A stretch of 64,000 bases of DNA from Leucobacter chromiireducens subsp. solipictus (GTDB lineage: Bacteria > Actinomycetota > Actinomycetes > Actinomycetales > Microbacteriaceae), in assembly GCF_016758195.1 (NCBI RefSeq), contig NZ_QYAC01000009.1, positions 84,357-148,356 of the forward strand. Direction: 5' to 3'. A program made the position numbers and the translations under genes. The notes under the pieces are model-generated. The model searched no databases. It worked only from the letters and a program-made list of their open reading frames with translations, and was not told where the DNA came from. Within the stretch, counting starts at the first letter, position 1. Each line of letters begins with the position of its first letter. Shown here piece by piece: positions 7,838 to 15,792 of the stretch.

Positions 7838-9502
7838 TTAGTAGACGCGCTCGCCACCGACCCAGGTCGAGGCCACCGCGACCGCGGCGAGCTCGGGGAC
7901 CGGGGTGGTGTAGGGATCGCGGGCGAGGACCGCGAAGTCGGCGCGCTTGCCGACCTCGAGGCTGCCGAGCTCGTCCTCGCGGCCGAGTGCGCGCGCTGCG
8001 GAGATCGTGTGACCGCGCAGCGCCGTGTCGAGCGACACCGCGAGATCGTCCGAGCCGAGCTGCGTGCCGCGACGGGTGATGCGCGAGACGGCGGCCTGGA
8101 TGGCCTCCATCGGCCGCGGATCCGCCACCGGGGCGTCCGAGGAGATCGTGACCGGCACGCCGGCACGCTCGAAGTCGCCGAGCGGGTTGAAGCGTTCGCC
8201 CGGGGTGCCGATGGCCTGCTCGACGCCCTCGCCCCAGTTGAAGTGGTGCTGCGGCTGGTTCACCGGCATGATGCCCGCCTTCGCCATGCGGTCGATCTGC
8301 TCGAGCGTGGGCAGGCCGCAGTGCTCGATGCGGTGGCGTGCGTCGGTGTCGGGGCGATCCGCGAGGGCCGCCTCGATCGCGCTGATGACCATTTCGAGGG
8401 CAGTCGGGGACTGCGAGTGCGTCGCGGTCTGCAGGCCGACGCGGTGCGCCTTCTTGATCAGCTCGGTGTAGTCGCCCGGCTCGTGGTAGAGCTGGCCGGT
8501 GCGGCAGGGATCGCCGACGTAGCCGTCGGGGAAGTATGCGGTCCAGCCGCCGAGGGTGCCGTCCGAGTAGAACTTGATGCCCGCGAAGCTGAGGTGCTCG
8601 TTGCCGAACTGGCCGTGCAGGCCCATCTCGATCGCCTCGTCGAGGAGGTGCGAGAGCAGGTACATGCTGACGCGGACCTTGAGGTCGCCGGACTCGGCGA
8701 GGCGCAGGTACATGTCGAACTCGCGGCGGCTCACCTGGGCATCACCGATGGTCGTCACGCCGCCGGCGAGGAAGTTCTCCTGGGCGACGGCCAGCTGGCG
8801 CTTGTGCTCGTCCGGCTCATCGGCCAGGTGGAAGTTCGGGCCGTGGTGGCCGATCTTGACGCCTTCGAGCCCCGTGAGGACGTTGCAGGCCGCGTCGGAC
8901 AGCTCGCCCGTGAGCTCGCCGTCCGCATCGCGGAAGAACTCGCCGCCCTTCGGGTTCGGGGTGTCCTTTGTGACGCCGTGCAGCTCGAACGTGTACGAGT
9001 TCACGACGCCGCCGTGGCCGGAGGCGTTCATGAGGTAGACCTCGCGGTCGGTCGCGACCTGATCGAGCTCGAAACGGTTGGGGTGGCGCTGCTCGGCGAG
9101 GTTGCGCTGCTCGTAGCCGTAGCCGCGGATCGGTCGGCCGGCGGGGAGGGTCTTCGCCGCTTCCGAGAGCAGGGCGACGATCTCGGGGATCGAGCCGGCC
9201 TTTTCGGGTCCGCAGTCCACCCAGCTCATCATCTGTCCGAGCATCAGGGGGTGGGCGTGCGCATCGATGAAGCCGGGCACGACGGTGGTGTCGCCCAGGT
9301 CAACGAGCTCGGGCGTGAGCGCGGAGACCTCGGCCGCGGCGGCGCGGCACTCGGCGACGGAGCCGACCGCGCGGATGCGATCGTCGATGATGAGGAAGGC
9401 TTCCGGAGTGGAACCCGCCTCGTCGAGGGTGTGAATCTTGGCGGCGGTGACAATCGTCGGCGCCTGAATGGCCGGGGCCTGGGTAAACGCGAGCTTGCGC
9501 AC
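7838..9502 (-). CDS. Amidohydrolase family protein, YtcJ-like (Amidohydro_3)
   Basis: A 554-residue metal-dependent hydrolase of the YtcJ/LAF3 group. Seen: the N-terminal beta-sandwich strand, the PGFIDAHAH metal motif (His82, His84), HSQSPTALE and HRIEHCG histidine segments and SSDAPVADP with the catalytic Asp, then GSLEVGKRADFAVL closing the sandwich. Such enzymes hydrolyse N-substituted formamides, N-acyl amines or related amides. The GTG at 9502 is supported by AAGGAG 8 bases upstream. It is divergent from the double-domain AsnC regulator, whose operator-like repeats lie in the shared intergenic region. No signal peptide, so the enzyme is cytoplasmic and acts after import. Confidence 0.9.
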   Translation of the reverse strand: MRKLAFTQAPAIQAPTIVTAAKIHTLDEAGSTPEAFLIIDDRIRAVGSVAECRAAAAEVSALTPELVDLGDTTVVPGFIDAHAHPLMLGQMMSWVDCGPEKAGSIPEIVALLSEAAKTLPAGRPIRGYGYEQRNLAEQRHPNRFELDQVATDREVYLMNASGHGGVVNSYTFELHGVTKDTPNPKGGEFFRDADGELTGELSDAACNVLTGLEGVKIGHHGPNFHLADEPDEHKRQLAVAQENFLAGGVTTIGDAQVSRREFDMYLRLAESGDLKVRVSMYLLSHLLDEAIEMGLHGQFGNEHLSFAGIKFYSDGTLGGWTAYFPDGYVGDPCRTGQLYHEPGDYTELIKKAHRVGLQTATHSQSPTALEMVISAIEAALADRPDTDARHRIEHCGLPTLEQIDRMAKAGIMPVNQPQHHFNWGEGVEQAIGTPGERFNPLGDFERAGVPVTISSDAPVADPRPMEAIQAAVSRITRRGTQLGSDDLAVSLDTALRGHTISAARALGREDELGSLEVGKRADFAVLARDPYTTPVPELAAVAVASTWVGGERVY

Positions 9503-9699
9503 GGTGAGACTCCTTCGTTGTGAATCGATACGAGCGTACTCACGATCGAGGTAAACGGAAGACCATGCAGCGCTTCCGCGGGGTCATTGGAGTTGTTTTG
9601 TCGATTGAATCGGCCAAATTGGCCGCATTTGAATAGATCAGGCCACCGTTCCAGTTATTTTGTCAGGATCGGCGCAGACTGTTCTGTCAGGATAACCCG
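9503..9699. promoter_or_regulatory. Divergent control region: palindrome and direct repeats
   Basis: The region between amidohydrolase and AsnC genes is AT-rich for this DNA. It holds CGGCCAA-A-TTGGCCG (9611-9625), a near-perfect palindrome, and a direct repeat of TGTCAGGAT at 9661-9669 and 9685-9693, 24 bases apart. Both are plausible sites for the adjacent Lrp/AsnC regulator. The second repeat includes the -10 box of the regulator gene, suggesting autorepression. Confidence 0.55.
9688..9693 (+). promoter_or_regulatory. -10 box of leaderless AsnC-type regulator
   Basis: CAGGAT lies exactly 6 bases before the GTG start and inside the second TGTCAGGAT repeat. The box has C instead of T at its first position, so confidence is moderate. 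Confidence 0.4.
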
Positions 9700-10644
9700 G
9701 TGGAAGCGTTTGATGAAGACCTGATCCGCGCGCTGCAATTGGACGGCCGCGCGCAGTTCTCGGCGCTCGCGGAACAGCTCGGCGTGCACCGGACCGTCGT
9801 CGCCCAGCGGGTGCACGAGCTGATCGAGAGCGGGGAGATCCGGATCCTCGCCGCCGTGCACCCCCGAGCGGTCGGCCTGCCGGTACAGGTGAACCTGCAG
9901 TTCCGGATCACGGGGCCGACGTCACCCGTATTCGAACACCTGCTGTCGTACACGAACGTGGTGTTTCTGTCGGAGATCAGCGGGCAGGCCCAGGGGGTCG
10001 TCGAAGTGTGGGCGGCGGATCTCGAAGACGTGGGGCGTTCGGTGCGCGCGATCCAGGCGATCCCCGGGGTGCGTGACGTGCAGTTCTCCCTCTACGACCG
10101 GGTGCTGAAGCGCCTCCGTTTGGGTGAGGATCCCGATCCGAATCAGCTCTCGTTCGACGCGTTCGACATCGAACTCATGGCCCAGCTGCAACTCGACGGC
10201 CGCCTCACCTTTGGCGAACTCGCGCGGCGCACGGGCCGATCCGCCTCCGCGTGCCGCACGCGCGTGCTCCGACTCCTCGATTCCGGCGTGATGCGCATCG
10301 GAGCCGTGCGCAGCCGCTTGAACGCCACCAGCTCGGTGCTCTCCGGCGTGGGGATCCTGCTCTCCGGTGACGCGGAGGGCCTCGCCTCGGCGGAAGAGCT
10401 CCTGTTGAGCATCCCGACCATCGAGTTCGCGGCGCGCACGCTTGGGAGGTACGGCCTCATCGCGACGATCGCGGCGCGTTCGATCGCGGACTACACGGCG
10501 ATCGTGCGCAGCATTCGTGCACACCCGAGCGTCACCCACGTCGACACCTGGATTCACGCGGCCGTGTGGCTCGAACGATACGAGTGGAGCCTCGACCGCC
10601 TGGAACGCCTCCAGCTCGCGGGCACGCCGCTCTTCCCCGGCTGA
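9700..10644 (+). CDS. Lrp/AsnC-family regulator with two DNA-binding domains
   Basis: A 314-residue protein made of two complete AsnC halves in tandem: helix-turn-helix 1 (about residues 3-50, DEDLIRALQLDGRAQFSALA), ligand domain 1, helix-turn-helix 2 (about 155-205, DIELMAQLQLDGRLTFGELA) and a second RAM-like domain. Single-domain family members are about 150 residues, so this is an internal duplication, a form known in actinobacteria. Lrp proteins sense amino acids or related small molecules. A GTG start at 9700 fits a CAGGAT box 6 bases upstream (leaderless). It probably controls the divergent amidohydrolase-transporter unit. Confidence 0.88.
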   Translation: MEAFDEDLIRALQLDGRAQFSALAEQLGVHRTVVAQRVHELIESGEIRILAAVHPRAVGLPVQVNLQFRITGPTSPVFEHLLSYTNVVFLSEISGQAQGVVEVWAADLEDVGRSVRAIQAIPGVRDVQFSLYDRVLKRLRLGEDPDPNQLSFDAFDIELMAQLQLDGRLTFGELARRTGRSASACRTRVLRLLDSGVMRIGAVRSRLNATSSVLSGVGILLSGDAEGLASAEELLLSIPTIEFAARTLGRYGLIATIAARSIADYTAIVRSIRAHPSVTHVDTWIHAAVWLERYEWSLDRLERLQLAGTPLFPG

Positions 10645-10789
10645 GCCGGCCGCCCCGCCCGCCCCACCCACACCGCCCCCCCAACCGACCCCGCCCCGCC
10701 CACACCGCCGCCCCATCCAAACCGAGCCAATTTATCTAGCCCGACGAATTTTCCGGCGAATTTCCCTACATCTCGCGAAATTGCCTCGA
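10645..10789 (-). repeat. Composite repeat copy A: 68-bp palindrome-ended module plus G-rich tract
   Basis: Reading the minus strand, a 68-base AT-richer module (10789 to 10722) begins TCGAGGCAATTT and ends AATTGGCTCGG, and is followed by a 77-base G-rich/C-poor tract to 10645. The module aligns without gaps to copy B (16181-16248) at 45 of 68 bases, the ends and a TCG-CGGA centre being best conserved. The G-rich tract abuts the AsnC stop codon. Seen from that gene's transcript it is a long C-rich, G-poor stretch, the composition of a Rho-loading site. Confidence 0.65.
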
Positions 10790-10802
10790 TGGGTGTGGGC
10801 GC

Positions 10803-10833
10803 TTGCCTTGCCCCCGGGCGCCCCGGCTAAGGT
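10803..10833 (+). promoter_or_regulatory. Candidate promoter of the OpuC-type operon
   Basis: TTGCCT (10803-10808), a 19-base spacer and TAAGGT (10828-10833). Start of transcription would be near 10840, giving a leader of about 40 bases with an AGGGGGG ribosome site. The spacer is longer than ideal. Confidence 0.4.
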
Positions 10834-10881
10834 GGTGGGAACACGCCGGGTGCCGCTCGCCCGACCTCAGGGGGGTGCGTC

Positions 10882-11694
10882 GTGATCGAATTCGAACACG
10901 TGACGAAGACCTATGCCGGAGGGGCGGAAGCGGTGCAGGATTTCTCGTGCACCGTCCCTTCCCACCGCACAGTCGCGTTCGTCGGGTCGTCGGGGTCGGG
11001 GAAGACCACCCTGCTGCGCATGGTCAACCGGATGGTGGAACCCACCTCCGGACGTGTCTTGATCGACGGGGAAGACGTCCGCACACGCAACCCCGTCGAG
11101 CTGCGGCGCTCGATCGGCTACGTGCTGCAGCACGGCGGCCTGCTGCCGCACCGTACCGTGCTCGACAACATCGCCGCGGTGCCCCGCCTGACGGGCACGC
11201 CGAAGCGCGCCGCCCGCCTCGCGGCCACCGAACTGCTGGAGCGCGTGGGCCTCGATCCGGCCCTCGCACCGCGCTACCCCGCTCAACTCTCGGGGGGCCA
11301 GCAACAGCGCGTGGGCGTGGCCCGGGCGCTCGCGTCGGACCCGAACATCTTGCTCATGGACGAGCCGTTCGGGGCCGTCGACCCGATCGTGCGGCGGGAA
11401 CTGCAGCGGGAGCTGTTGCGGCTCCAAGCGGAGCTCGGCAAGACCATCGTGTTCGTGACCCACGACATCGACGAGGCGTTCCTGCTCGGAGACGAAGTGG
11501 TCGTGCTCGCCGCGGGCGGCGTCGTCGCCCAGCACGGCACGCCGGAGCAGATCCTGAGCCGCCCGGCCAGCGCGTTTGTGCGCGATTTCGTGGGGGCTGA
11601 CCGCGCCGAACGACAGCTCCGGATCGTCGAGGTCGACGGCCGGCAGCTCGCGGTCGACGACGCGGGCTGCCCCGTGGGGGTGCTCAGCCCGTGA
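10882..11694 (+). CDS. ABC transporter ATP-binding protein, OpuCA/ProV-like
   Basis: A 270-residue ATPase of the osmoprotectant (betaine/carnitine/choline) importer family. Seen: Walker A GSSGSGKT (35-42), Q-loop LQHGG, signature LSGGQ (136-140), Walker B ILLMD with catalytic Glu161, and switch His194. After about residue 235 only a short tail remains, so it lacks the CBS domain pair that senses ionic strength in OpuCA. That argues against a purely osmotic role. GTG start at 10882. First gene of a five-gene operon; the next gene overlaps by GTGA. Confidence 0.9.
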   Translation: MIEFEHVTKTYAGGAEAVQDFSCTVPSHRTVAFVGSSGSGKTTLLRMVNRMVEPTSGRVLIDGEDVRTRNPVELRRSIGYVLQHGGLLPHRTVLDNIAAVPRLTGTPKRAARLAATELLERVGLDPALAPRYPAQLSGGQQQRVGVARALASDPNILLMDEPFGAVDPIVRRELQRELLRLQAELGKTIVFVTHDIDEAFLLGDEVVVLAAGGVVAQHGTPEQILSRPASAFVRDFVGADRAERQLRIVEVDGRQLAVDDAGCPVGVLSP

Positions 11695-12371
11695 GCTGGC
11701 CCCTCGCCAACGCCCCGGTGATTCTCGCCGCCGTGGGGGACCACCTCCTGCTCAGCCTGCCCGCGATCCTGCTGAGCGTCGTCATTGCCGTCCCCATTGG
11801 GCGGCTGGCCTTCCGCGCCCCGCGATTCGGCGGCCCGCTCCTCGGGGCCGCGAGCCTGGCCTACGCGATCCCCGCACTGCCGCTCCTGATCCTCGTCCCC
11901 GCGATTCTCGGGACGCCGCTGCGGTCGTGGCAGACCATGGTGGTGGCGCTCACCGTCTACGGCGTGGCGCTCATGGTGCGGACGTCGTGCGACGCCTTCG
12001 CGGCGGTCGATCCGCAGCTGCGAGACGCGGCGATCGCGATCGGCCATTCACGGCGGAGCGTCTTCTGGCGGGTGGAACTACCTCTCGCGATTCCCGTGCT
12101 GATCTCGGGAATCCGGGTGGTGGCTGTGTCCACGATCAGCCTGGTCACCATCGGAGCGCTGATCGGGGTGCGCAGCCTCGGGAGCCTGCTCACCGACGGA
12201 TTTCAGCGCGGGATCGCCGCGGAGATCTGGAGCGGCGTGATCGCGACCGTGCTGCTCGCGCTGCTGCTGGACGGGCTGATCCTGCTCCTGGGCCGCGCGC
12301 TCACACCGTGGACCCGACGCCCCGCCCCCGCGAGCGAAGCCGCACCGCCCACCTCGGCGGTGACCGCGTGA
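11691..12371 (+). CDS. ABC transporter permease, OpuCB/OpuCD-like
   Basis: A 226-residue membrane permease with about five to six hydrophobic helices and the family EAA-like loop (DAAIAIGHSRRSVFWRVELP), which contacts the ATPase. Its GTG start overlaps the ATPase stop (GTGA), showing translational coupling. The C-terminal 25 residues are a Pro/Ala-rich tail. It pairs with the following permease to form the channel of an osmoprotectant-family importer; the substrate is not determined by this subunit. Confidence 0.9.
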   Translation: MSWPLANAPVILAAVGDHLLLSLPAILLSVVIAVPIGRLAFRAPRFGGPLLGAASLAYAIPALPLLILVPAILGTPLRSWQTMVVALTVYGVALMVRTSCDAFAAVDPQLRDAAIAIGHSRRSVFWRVELPLAIPVLISGIRVVAVSTISLVTIGALIGVRSLGSLLTDGFQRGIAAEIWSGVIATVLLALLLDGLILLLGRALTPWTRRPAPASEAAPPTSAVTA

Positions 12372-13033
12372 ACCTGTTTGTGGAGGCGTGGGCGTGGCTC
12401 GCAGATCCGGCGCACTGGGCAGGATCCGGCGGGATCCCGTTCCGAGTGCTCCAGCATCTTGGAGTCACGCTGCTCGCGGTGTTCGCCGCCGGGCTGCTCG
12501 CCGTTCCCGCGGGGGTCCTGATCGGACACACGCGGCGCGGCGCGGGCATTATCGGCGGTCTCGCCGGTGCCGCCCGGGCGCTCCCCACCCTCGGCCTGCT
12601 CACGTTGCTCGGCCTGTGGCTCGGGATCGGCCTCGCCGCCCCCGTGATCGCCCTGATCGTGCTCGCGATCCCGTCACTGCTCGCCGGCGCCTACGCAGGC
12701 GTGCAGGCGGTGGATCCGGCGGTCCCCGAGGCGGCGCGGGCGATCGGATTCAGCCCCGCCCAGGTCGTGCTGCGCGCAGAGCTGCCGCTCGCGCTGCCCG
12801 TCCTCATCGGGGGTGTGCGCGCGGCCACGCTCCAGGTGGTCTCGACGGCGACGCTCGCCGCCTACACCGCCGACCTCGGGCTCGGCCGATACCTGTTCGC
12901 GGGACTGAAATCCCGGGACTACCCGCAGATGCTCGCGGGCGCCCTGCTGGTGGTCGCGCTCACGCTGACCCTCGAACTCGTGCTTGCCGCGGTGCAGCGC
13001 GCCCTCACCTTCCGCACCACCACCACCGATTGA
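12368..13033 (+). CDS. Second ABC transporter permease, OpuCD-like
   Basis: A 221-residue permease homologous to its upstream neighbour, with about six membrane helices and the coupling loop EAARAIGFSPAQVVLRAELP. The GTG at 12368 overlaps the previous stop (GTGA). Family pairs such as OpuCB/OpuCD make a heterodimeric channel. The extra N-terminal helix (FVEAWAWLADPAHW) is typical of the OpuCD side. Confidence 0.9.
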   Translation: MNLFVEAWAWLADPAHWAGSGGIPFRVLQHLGVTLLAVFAAGLLAVPAGVLIGHTRRGAGIIGGLAGAARALPTLGLLTLLGLWLGIGLAAPVIALIVLAIPSLLAGAYAGVQAVDPAVPEAARAIGFSPAQVVLRAELPLALPVLIGGVRAATLQVVSTATLAAYTADLGLGRYLFAGLKSRDYPQMLAGALLVVALTLTLELVLAAVQRALTFRTTTTD

Positions 13034-13044
13034 AAGGACGACTC

Positions 13045-13962
13045 ATGCATCGACGCACCACCCTGTTTTCCACCGCGCTTCTCGCGGGCGCGCTCGTCCT
13101 CACGGGCTGCGCCGCCAGCGATCCGCTCGCCGACGGGGACGGCGATTCCGGCGCCGACGGCGCGACAATTGTGATCGGGTCTCAGGACTACTACTCCAAC
13201 GAGATCATCGCCGAAACCTACGCGCAGGCCCTGGAAGCCGAGGGCTACACGGTGGACCGCCAGTTCCGGATCGGGCAGCGTGAGGCGTACCTGCCCGAAC
13301 TCGAAGCGGGGAGCATTGACCTCTTCCCCGAGTACACCGGGAACCTGTTGCAGTACTGGACGCCCGACACCGAGGCCCGGCTCTCCGACCCGGTCTACGA
13401 GGAGTTGCAGGAGGCAACCCCGGACGGGCTCCGCGTGCTCGCCCAGTCACCCGCGACCGACCAGGACGCGTACACCGTGACGCGCGACTTCGCGGCTGAG
13501 TGGGACCTCGCGACGATCGCGGATCTCGCCAAGGTTGACGTTCCGCTGACGCTGGGGGCAAACTCCGAGGCCGAAACCCGACCCTACGGGCCGCGCGGCC
13601 TGGCCGAGACCTATGGCGTCACGGACGTGACGTTCACCCCGGTGGAAGACGGGGGCGGGCCGCTCACCGTGAAGGCCCTCACCGACGGTTCGATCCAGCT
13701 CGCGATCATTTACACCGCCGACCCGAGCGTTGCCGAGAACGATCTCGTCGCGCTCGACGACACGAAGGGCATCTTCCTGGCCTCGCACGTGGTGCCGCTC
13801 GCGAGCGACCGCGTCGATGCGGGCGCCGAAAAGATCGTGGACCGCGTGAGCGCCGCGATGACGCCCGAGGACCTCCGGGACATGAACGCGCGCAGCGTGC
13901 AGGATGAACTCCCGGCATCCCAGATCGCCGCAGACTGGCTCACCGCGAAGAGCCTCATCTAA
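13045..13962 (+). CDS. Substrate-binding lipoprotein of OpuC/ProX family
   Basis: A 305-residue lipoprotein. The signal peptide ends in the lipobox LTGC (Cys22), so the protein is anchored outside the membrane. The OpuAC-type fold follows, with IVIGSQDYYSNEIIAE and LFPEYTGN signatures of glycine-betaine/choline/ergothioneine-type binding proteins. Start ATG 13045 has AAAGGA upstream. It closes the importer part of the operon, and mycothione reductase follows after 9 bases. Known members of this family bind quaternary ammonium compounds and, in EgtU, the betaine thiol ergothioneine; an assignment needs the binding-site residues to be compared. Confidence 0.88.
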   Translation: MHRRTTLFSTALLAGALVLTGCAASDPLADGDGDSGADGATIVIGSQDYYSNEIIAETYAQALEAEGYTVDRQFRIGQREAYLPELEAGSIDLFPEYTGNLLQYWTPDTEARLSDPVYEELQEATPDGLRVLAQSPATDQDAYTVTRDFAAEWDLATIADLAKVDVPLTLGANSEAETRPYGPRGLAETYGVTDVTFTPVEDGGGPLTVKALTDGSIQLAIIYTADPSVAENDLVALDDTKGIFLASHVVPLASDRVDAGAEKIVDRVSAAMTPEDLRDMNARSVQDELPASQIAADWLTAKSLI

Positions 13963-13971
13963 GGAGCAGAC

Positions 13972-15513
13972 ATGACGCACACACCCGTAGACGCACCCCG
14001 GAGCGGGGCCGGTGACGCCCCGGTCGGCGCGCTCGCAGACCTCGCCATCATCGGATCCGGCTCGGGGAACACGCTCGTCACCCCGTTCTGGGAGGGCCGA
14101 CGCGTGGTCATCGCCGAGTCCGGCGTGTTCGGGGGGACCTGCCTGAACGTCGGCTGCATTCCCACCAAGATGTTCGTGCGTCCCGCGACGCTGGCACGCT
14201 CCCCAGAGGAAGCGGCCCGGCTCGGGGTGACCCTTCACACGGAGGGCGTCGACTGGCCCGCGATCCGCGACCGGATCTTCGGGCGCATCGATCCGATCTC
14301 GGCTTCGGGGGAACGATACCGGCGCGATGAGCAGCCCCACGTCGAACTGATCTCGCAGCGGGTGCGGCTCGACGGCACCCACGCGATCGTGGCGGAGGAC
14401 GGTACTCGGGTGGCCGCCCGGCAACTCGTGATCGCCGCTGGCTCGCGGCCGGTGATCCCGGACGTGCCGGGGATCGAGCTGCCCGAGGTACACACCTCGG
14501 AGACGGTGATGCGCCTCCCGGAGCTCCCGACGCGCGTGCTCGTGATCGGCGGCGGCGCCATCGCGAGCGAGTTCGCCTCGATCTTCTCGGGCCTCGGGTC
14601 CGAGGTGATCCAGGTGCATCGGCGCGGGCGGCTCCTGTCGCACGCGGAGACGGAGATCGCGGAGCGCTTCACCGAGGCGGTCGGGCGGCGCTGGGATCTG
14701 CGTCTCAATAGCGCGGTGCGGCGGATCGACCCGGCGGCCGACGGGGACGGGGTCGTCGTCGAGTTGAAGGCGGCGCTGGACGGCGCAGACGCGGGGGCCG
14801 GATCCGGCACCGCGGGTGGCGCGGAGGTCGCGGGGCCCGGCAGCGCGGGTGAGCGCGTGCAGGTCGACGTGGTGCTCGTCGCGATCGGACGTCGGCCCAA
14901 CTCCGATCTCGTCGGGGCAGCCGAGGCCGGGCTCGATCTGCACCCCGACGGCCGGATCGCGGTGGACGCTGAGCAGCGGGTGCTCGCGGGCGGGGCGCCC
15001 GTCCCCGGGCTCTACGCGCTCGGTGACGTGTGCACTCCGTTCAAGCTGAAGCACGTGGCAAACCACGAGGCGCGGGTCGTGGCGCACAACCTGGAGCATC
15101 CCGAGGATCTGCGCGCGGCACGCCACGAGGCGGTCCCGGAGGCGATCTTTAGCGCGCCCGAGGTTGCGACCGTGGGGGAGACGGAGGCCGAGGCTGCCGC
15201 CCGGATCGGAGCGGAGCACGTCACCGCGTTCACCCAGCAGTACGGGGACACTGCCTACGGCTGGGCGCTCGAGGACACGGAAGGGCTGTGCAAGGTGATC
15301 GCGGATCGCCGGGATGGCCGGGTGCTCGGCGCGCACATCGTGGGGCACGAGGCGTCAATGCTGATCCAGCTCCCGGTGATGGCGATGAGCTTCGGAATCG
15401 ACGCCCACACCGCGGCGCGCGGGCAGTACTGGCCGCACCCCTCCCTCATGGAGGTCGTTGAGAACGCCCTCCTCGGGCTCGACGTGCCCCGCGGCGACCG
15501 CCCACCGCTCTGA
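13972..15513 (+). CDS. mtr: Mycothione (mycothiol disulfide) reductase
   Basis: A 513-residue FAD-dependent disulfide oxidoreductase that would reduce mycothiol disulfide with NADPH. Seen: FAD motif GSGSGN (28-33), redox pair GGTCLNVGC (Cys57, Cys62), NADPH motif GGGAIASE (193-200), FAD-site YALGDV (348-353) and the catalytic His-Glu in YWPHPSLMEVVENALLGL (His489, Glu494), the last characteristic of Mtr. A Gly/Ala-rich insertion (about 269-295) before QVDVVLVAIGRRP is not part of the family core and makes the protein longer than usual (about 460). GAGCAG precedes the ATG, 9 bases after the importer lipoprotein gene, hence one operon. Confidence 0.9.
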   Translation: MTHTPVDAPRSGAGDAPVGALADLAIIGSGSGNTLVTPFWEGRRVVIAESGVFGGTCLNVGCIPTKMFVRPATLARSPEEAARLGVTLHTEGVDWPAIRDRIFGRIDPISASGERYRRDEQPHVELISQRVRLDGTHAIVAEDGTRVAARQLVIAAGSRPVIPDVPGIELPEVHTSETVMRLPELPTRVLVIGGGAIASEFASIFSGLGSEVIQVHRRGRLLSHAETEIAERFTEAVGRRWDLRLNSAVRRIDPAADGDGVVVELKAALDGADAGAGSGTAGGAEVAGPGSAGERVQVDVVLVAIGRRPNSDLVGAAEAGLDLHPDGRIAVDAEQRVLAGGAPVPGLYALGDVCTPFKLKHVANHEARVVAHNLEHPEDLRAARHEAVPEAIFSAPEVATVGETEAEAAARIGAEHVTAFTQQYGDTAYGWALEDTEGLCKVIADRRDGRVLGAHIVGHEASMLIQLPVMAMSFGIDAHTAARGQYWPHPSLMEVVENALLGLDVPRGDRPPL

Positions 15514-15592
15514 GCGGCCCGAGGGCGCTCCGGGTGCAGGGTGGCCCGCGCCGCGCTCCACGTGCGTCCGGCCTGCCCCGGCCGCGCCCAAA

Positions 15593-15740
15593 CGTAGGCA
15601 ATGTATCGAGCGCGATGCAAATATCGTCGAAAACGGCTCATGTCAGATAAAAAGCGTCAGTTTGGGTGGGGCAGGGGCCGGGGCTGGGGGCGGGGCCGGG
15701 AACGGGACCGGGACCGGGACCCGGGCCAGAGGCAGATCAG
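15593..15740 (+). repeat. Composite repeat copy C (degenerate) with G-rich tract
   Basis: Begins CGTAGGCAAT and keeps ACGGC and AGATAA at positions matching copy B, but the right inverted end is lost. It is followed by a G-rich tract (about 15662-15740) with tandem GGGACC units and many runs of three or more G. Length and order match copies A and B, although base identity in the 68-bp module is much weaker, so the relation is tentative. Confidence 0.4.
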
Positions 15741-15780
15741 CGCGTGGCCGGGGCCCTGCCCGAAACCCGGCCCCGAGGCG

Positions 15781-15786
15781 TACAGT
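15781..15786 (+). promoter_or_regulatory. -10 box of leaderless TfoX-like gene
   Basis: TACAGT ends 6 bases before the ATG at 15793, with no ribosome-binding site between. The G-rich tract lies directly upstream, where the -35 would be. Confidence 0.5.
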
Positions 15787-15792
15787 GGGCGC

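Larger units (their letters stand above)
15514..15792. other. Intergenic region mtr to TfoX-like gene, no gene seen
   Basis: 279 bases. A frame can be extended upstream from the TfoX-like gene through this region, but it would encode low-complexity Arg/Gly from the G-rich tract and is rejected. The region contains composite repeat copy C and the -10 box of the next gene. Confidence 0.6.

Noticed and set aside
15601..15792. N-terminal extension of the TfoX-like gene
   Set aside because: It would translate the GGGACC-rich tract into Arg/Gly/Asp low complexity; the TfoX domain starts at the ATG at 15793 with a suitable -10.
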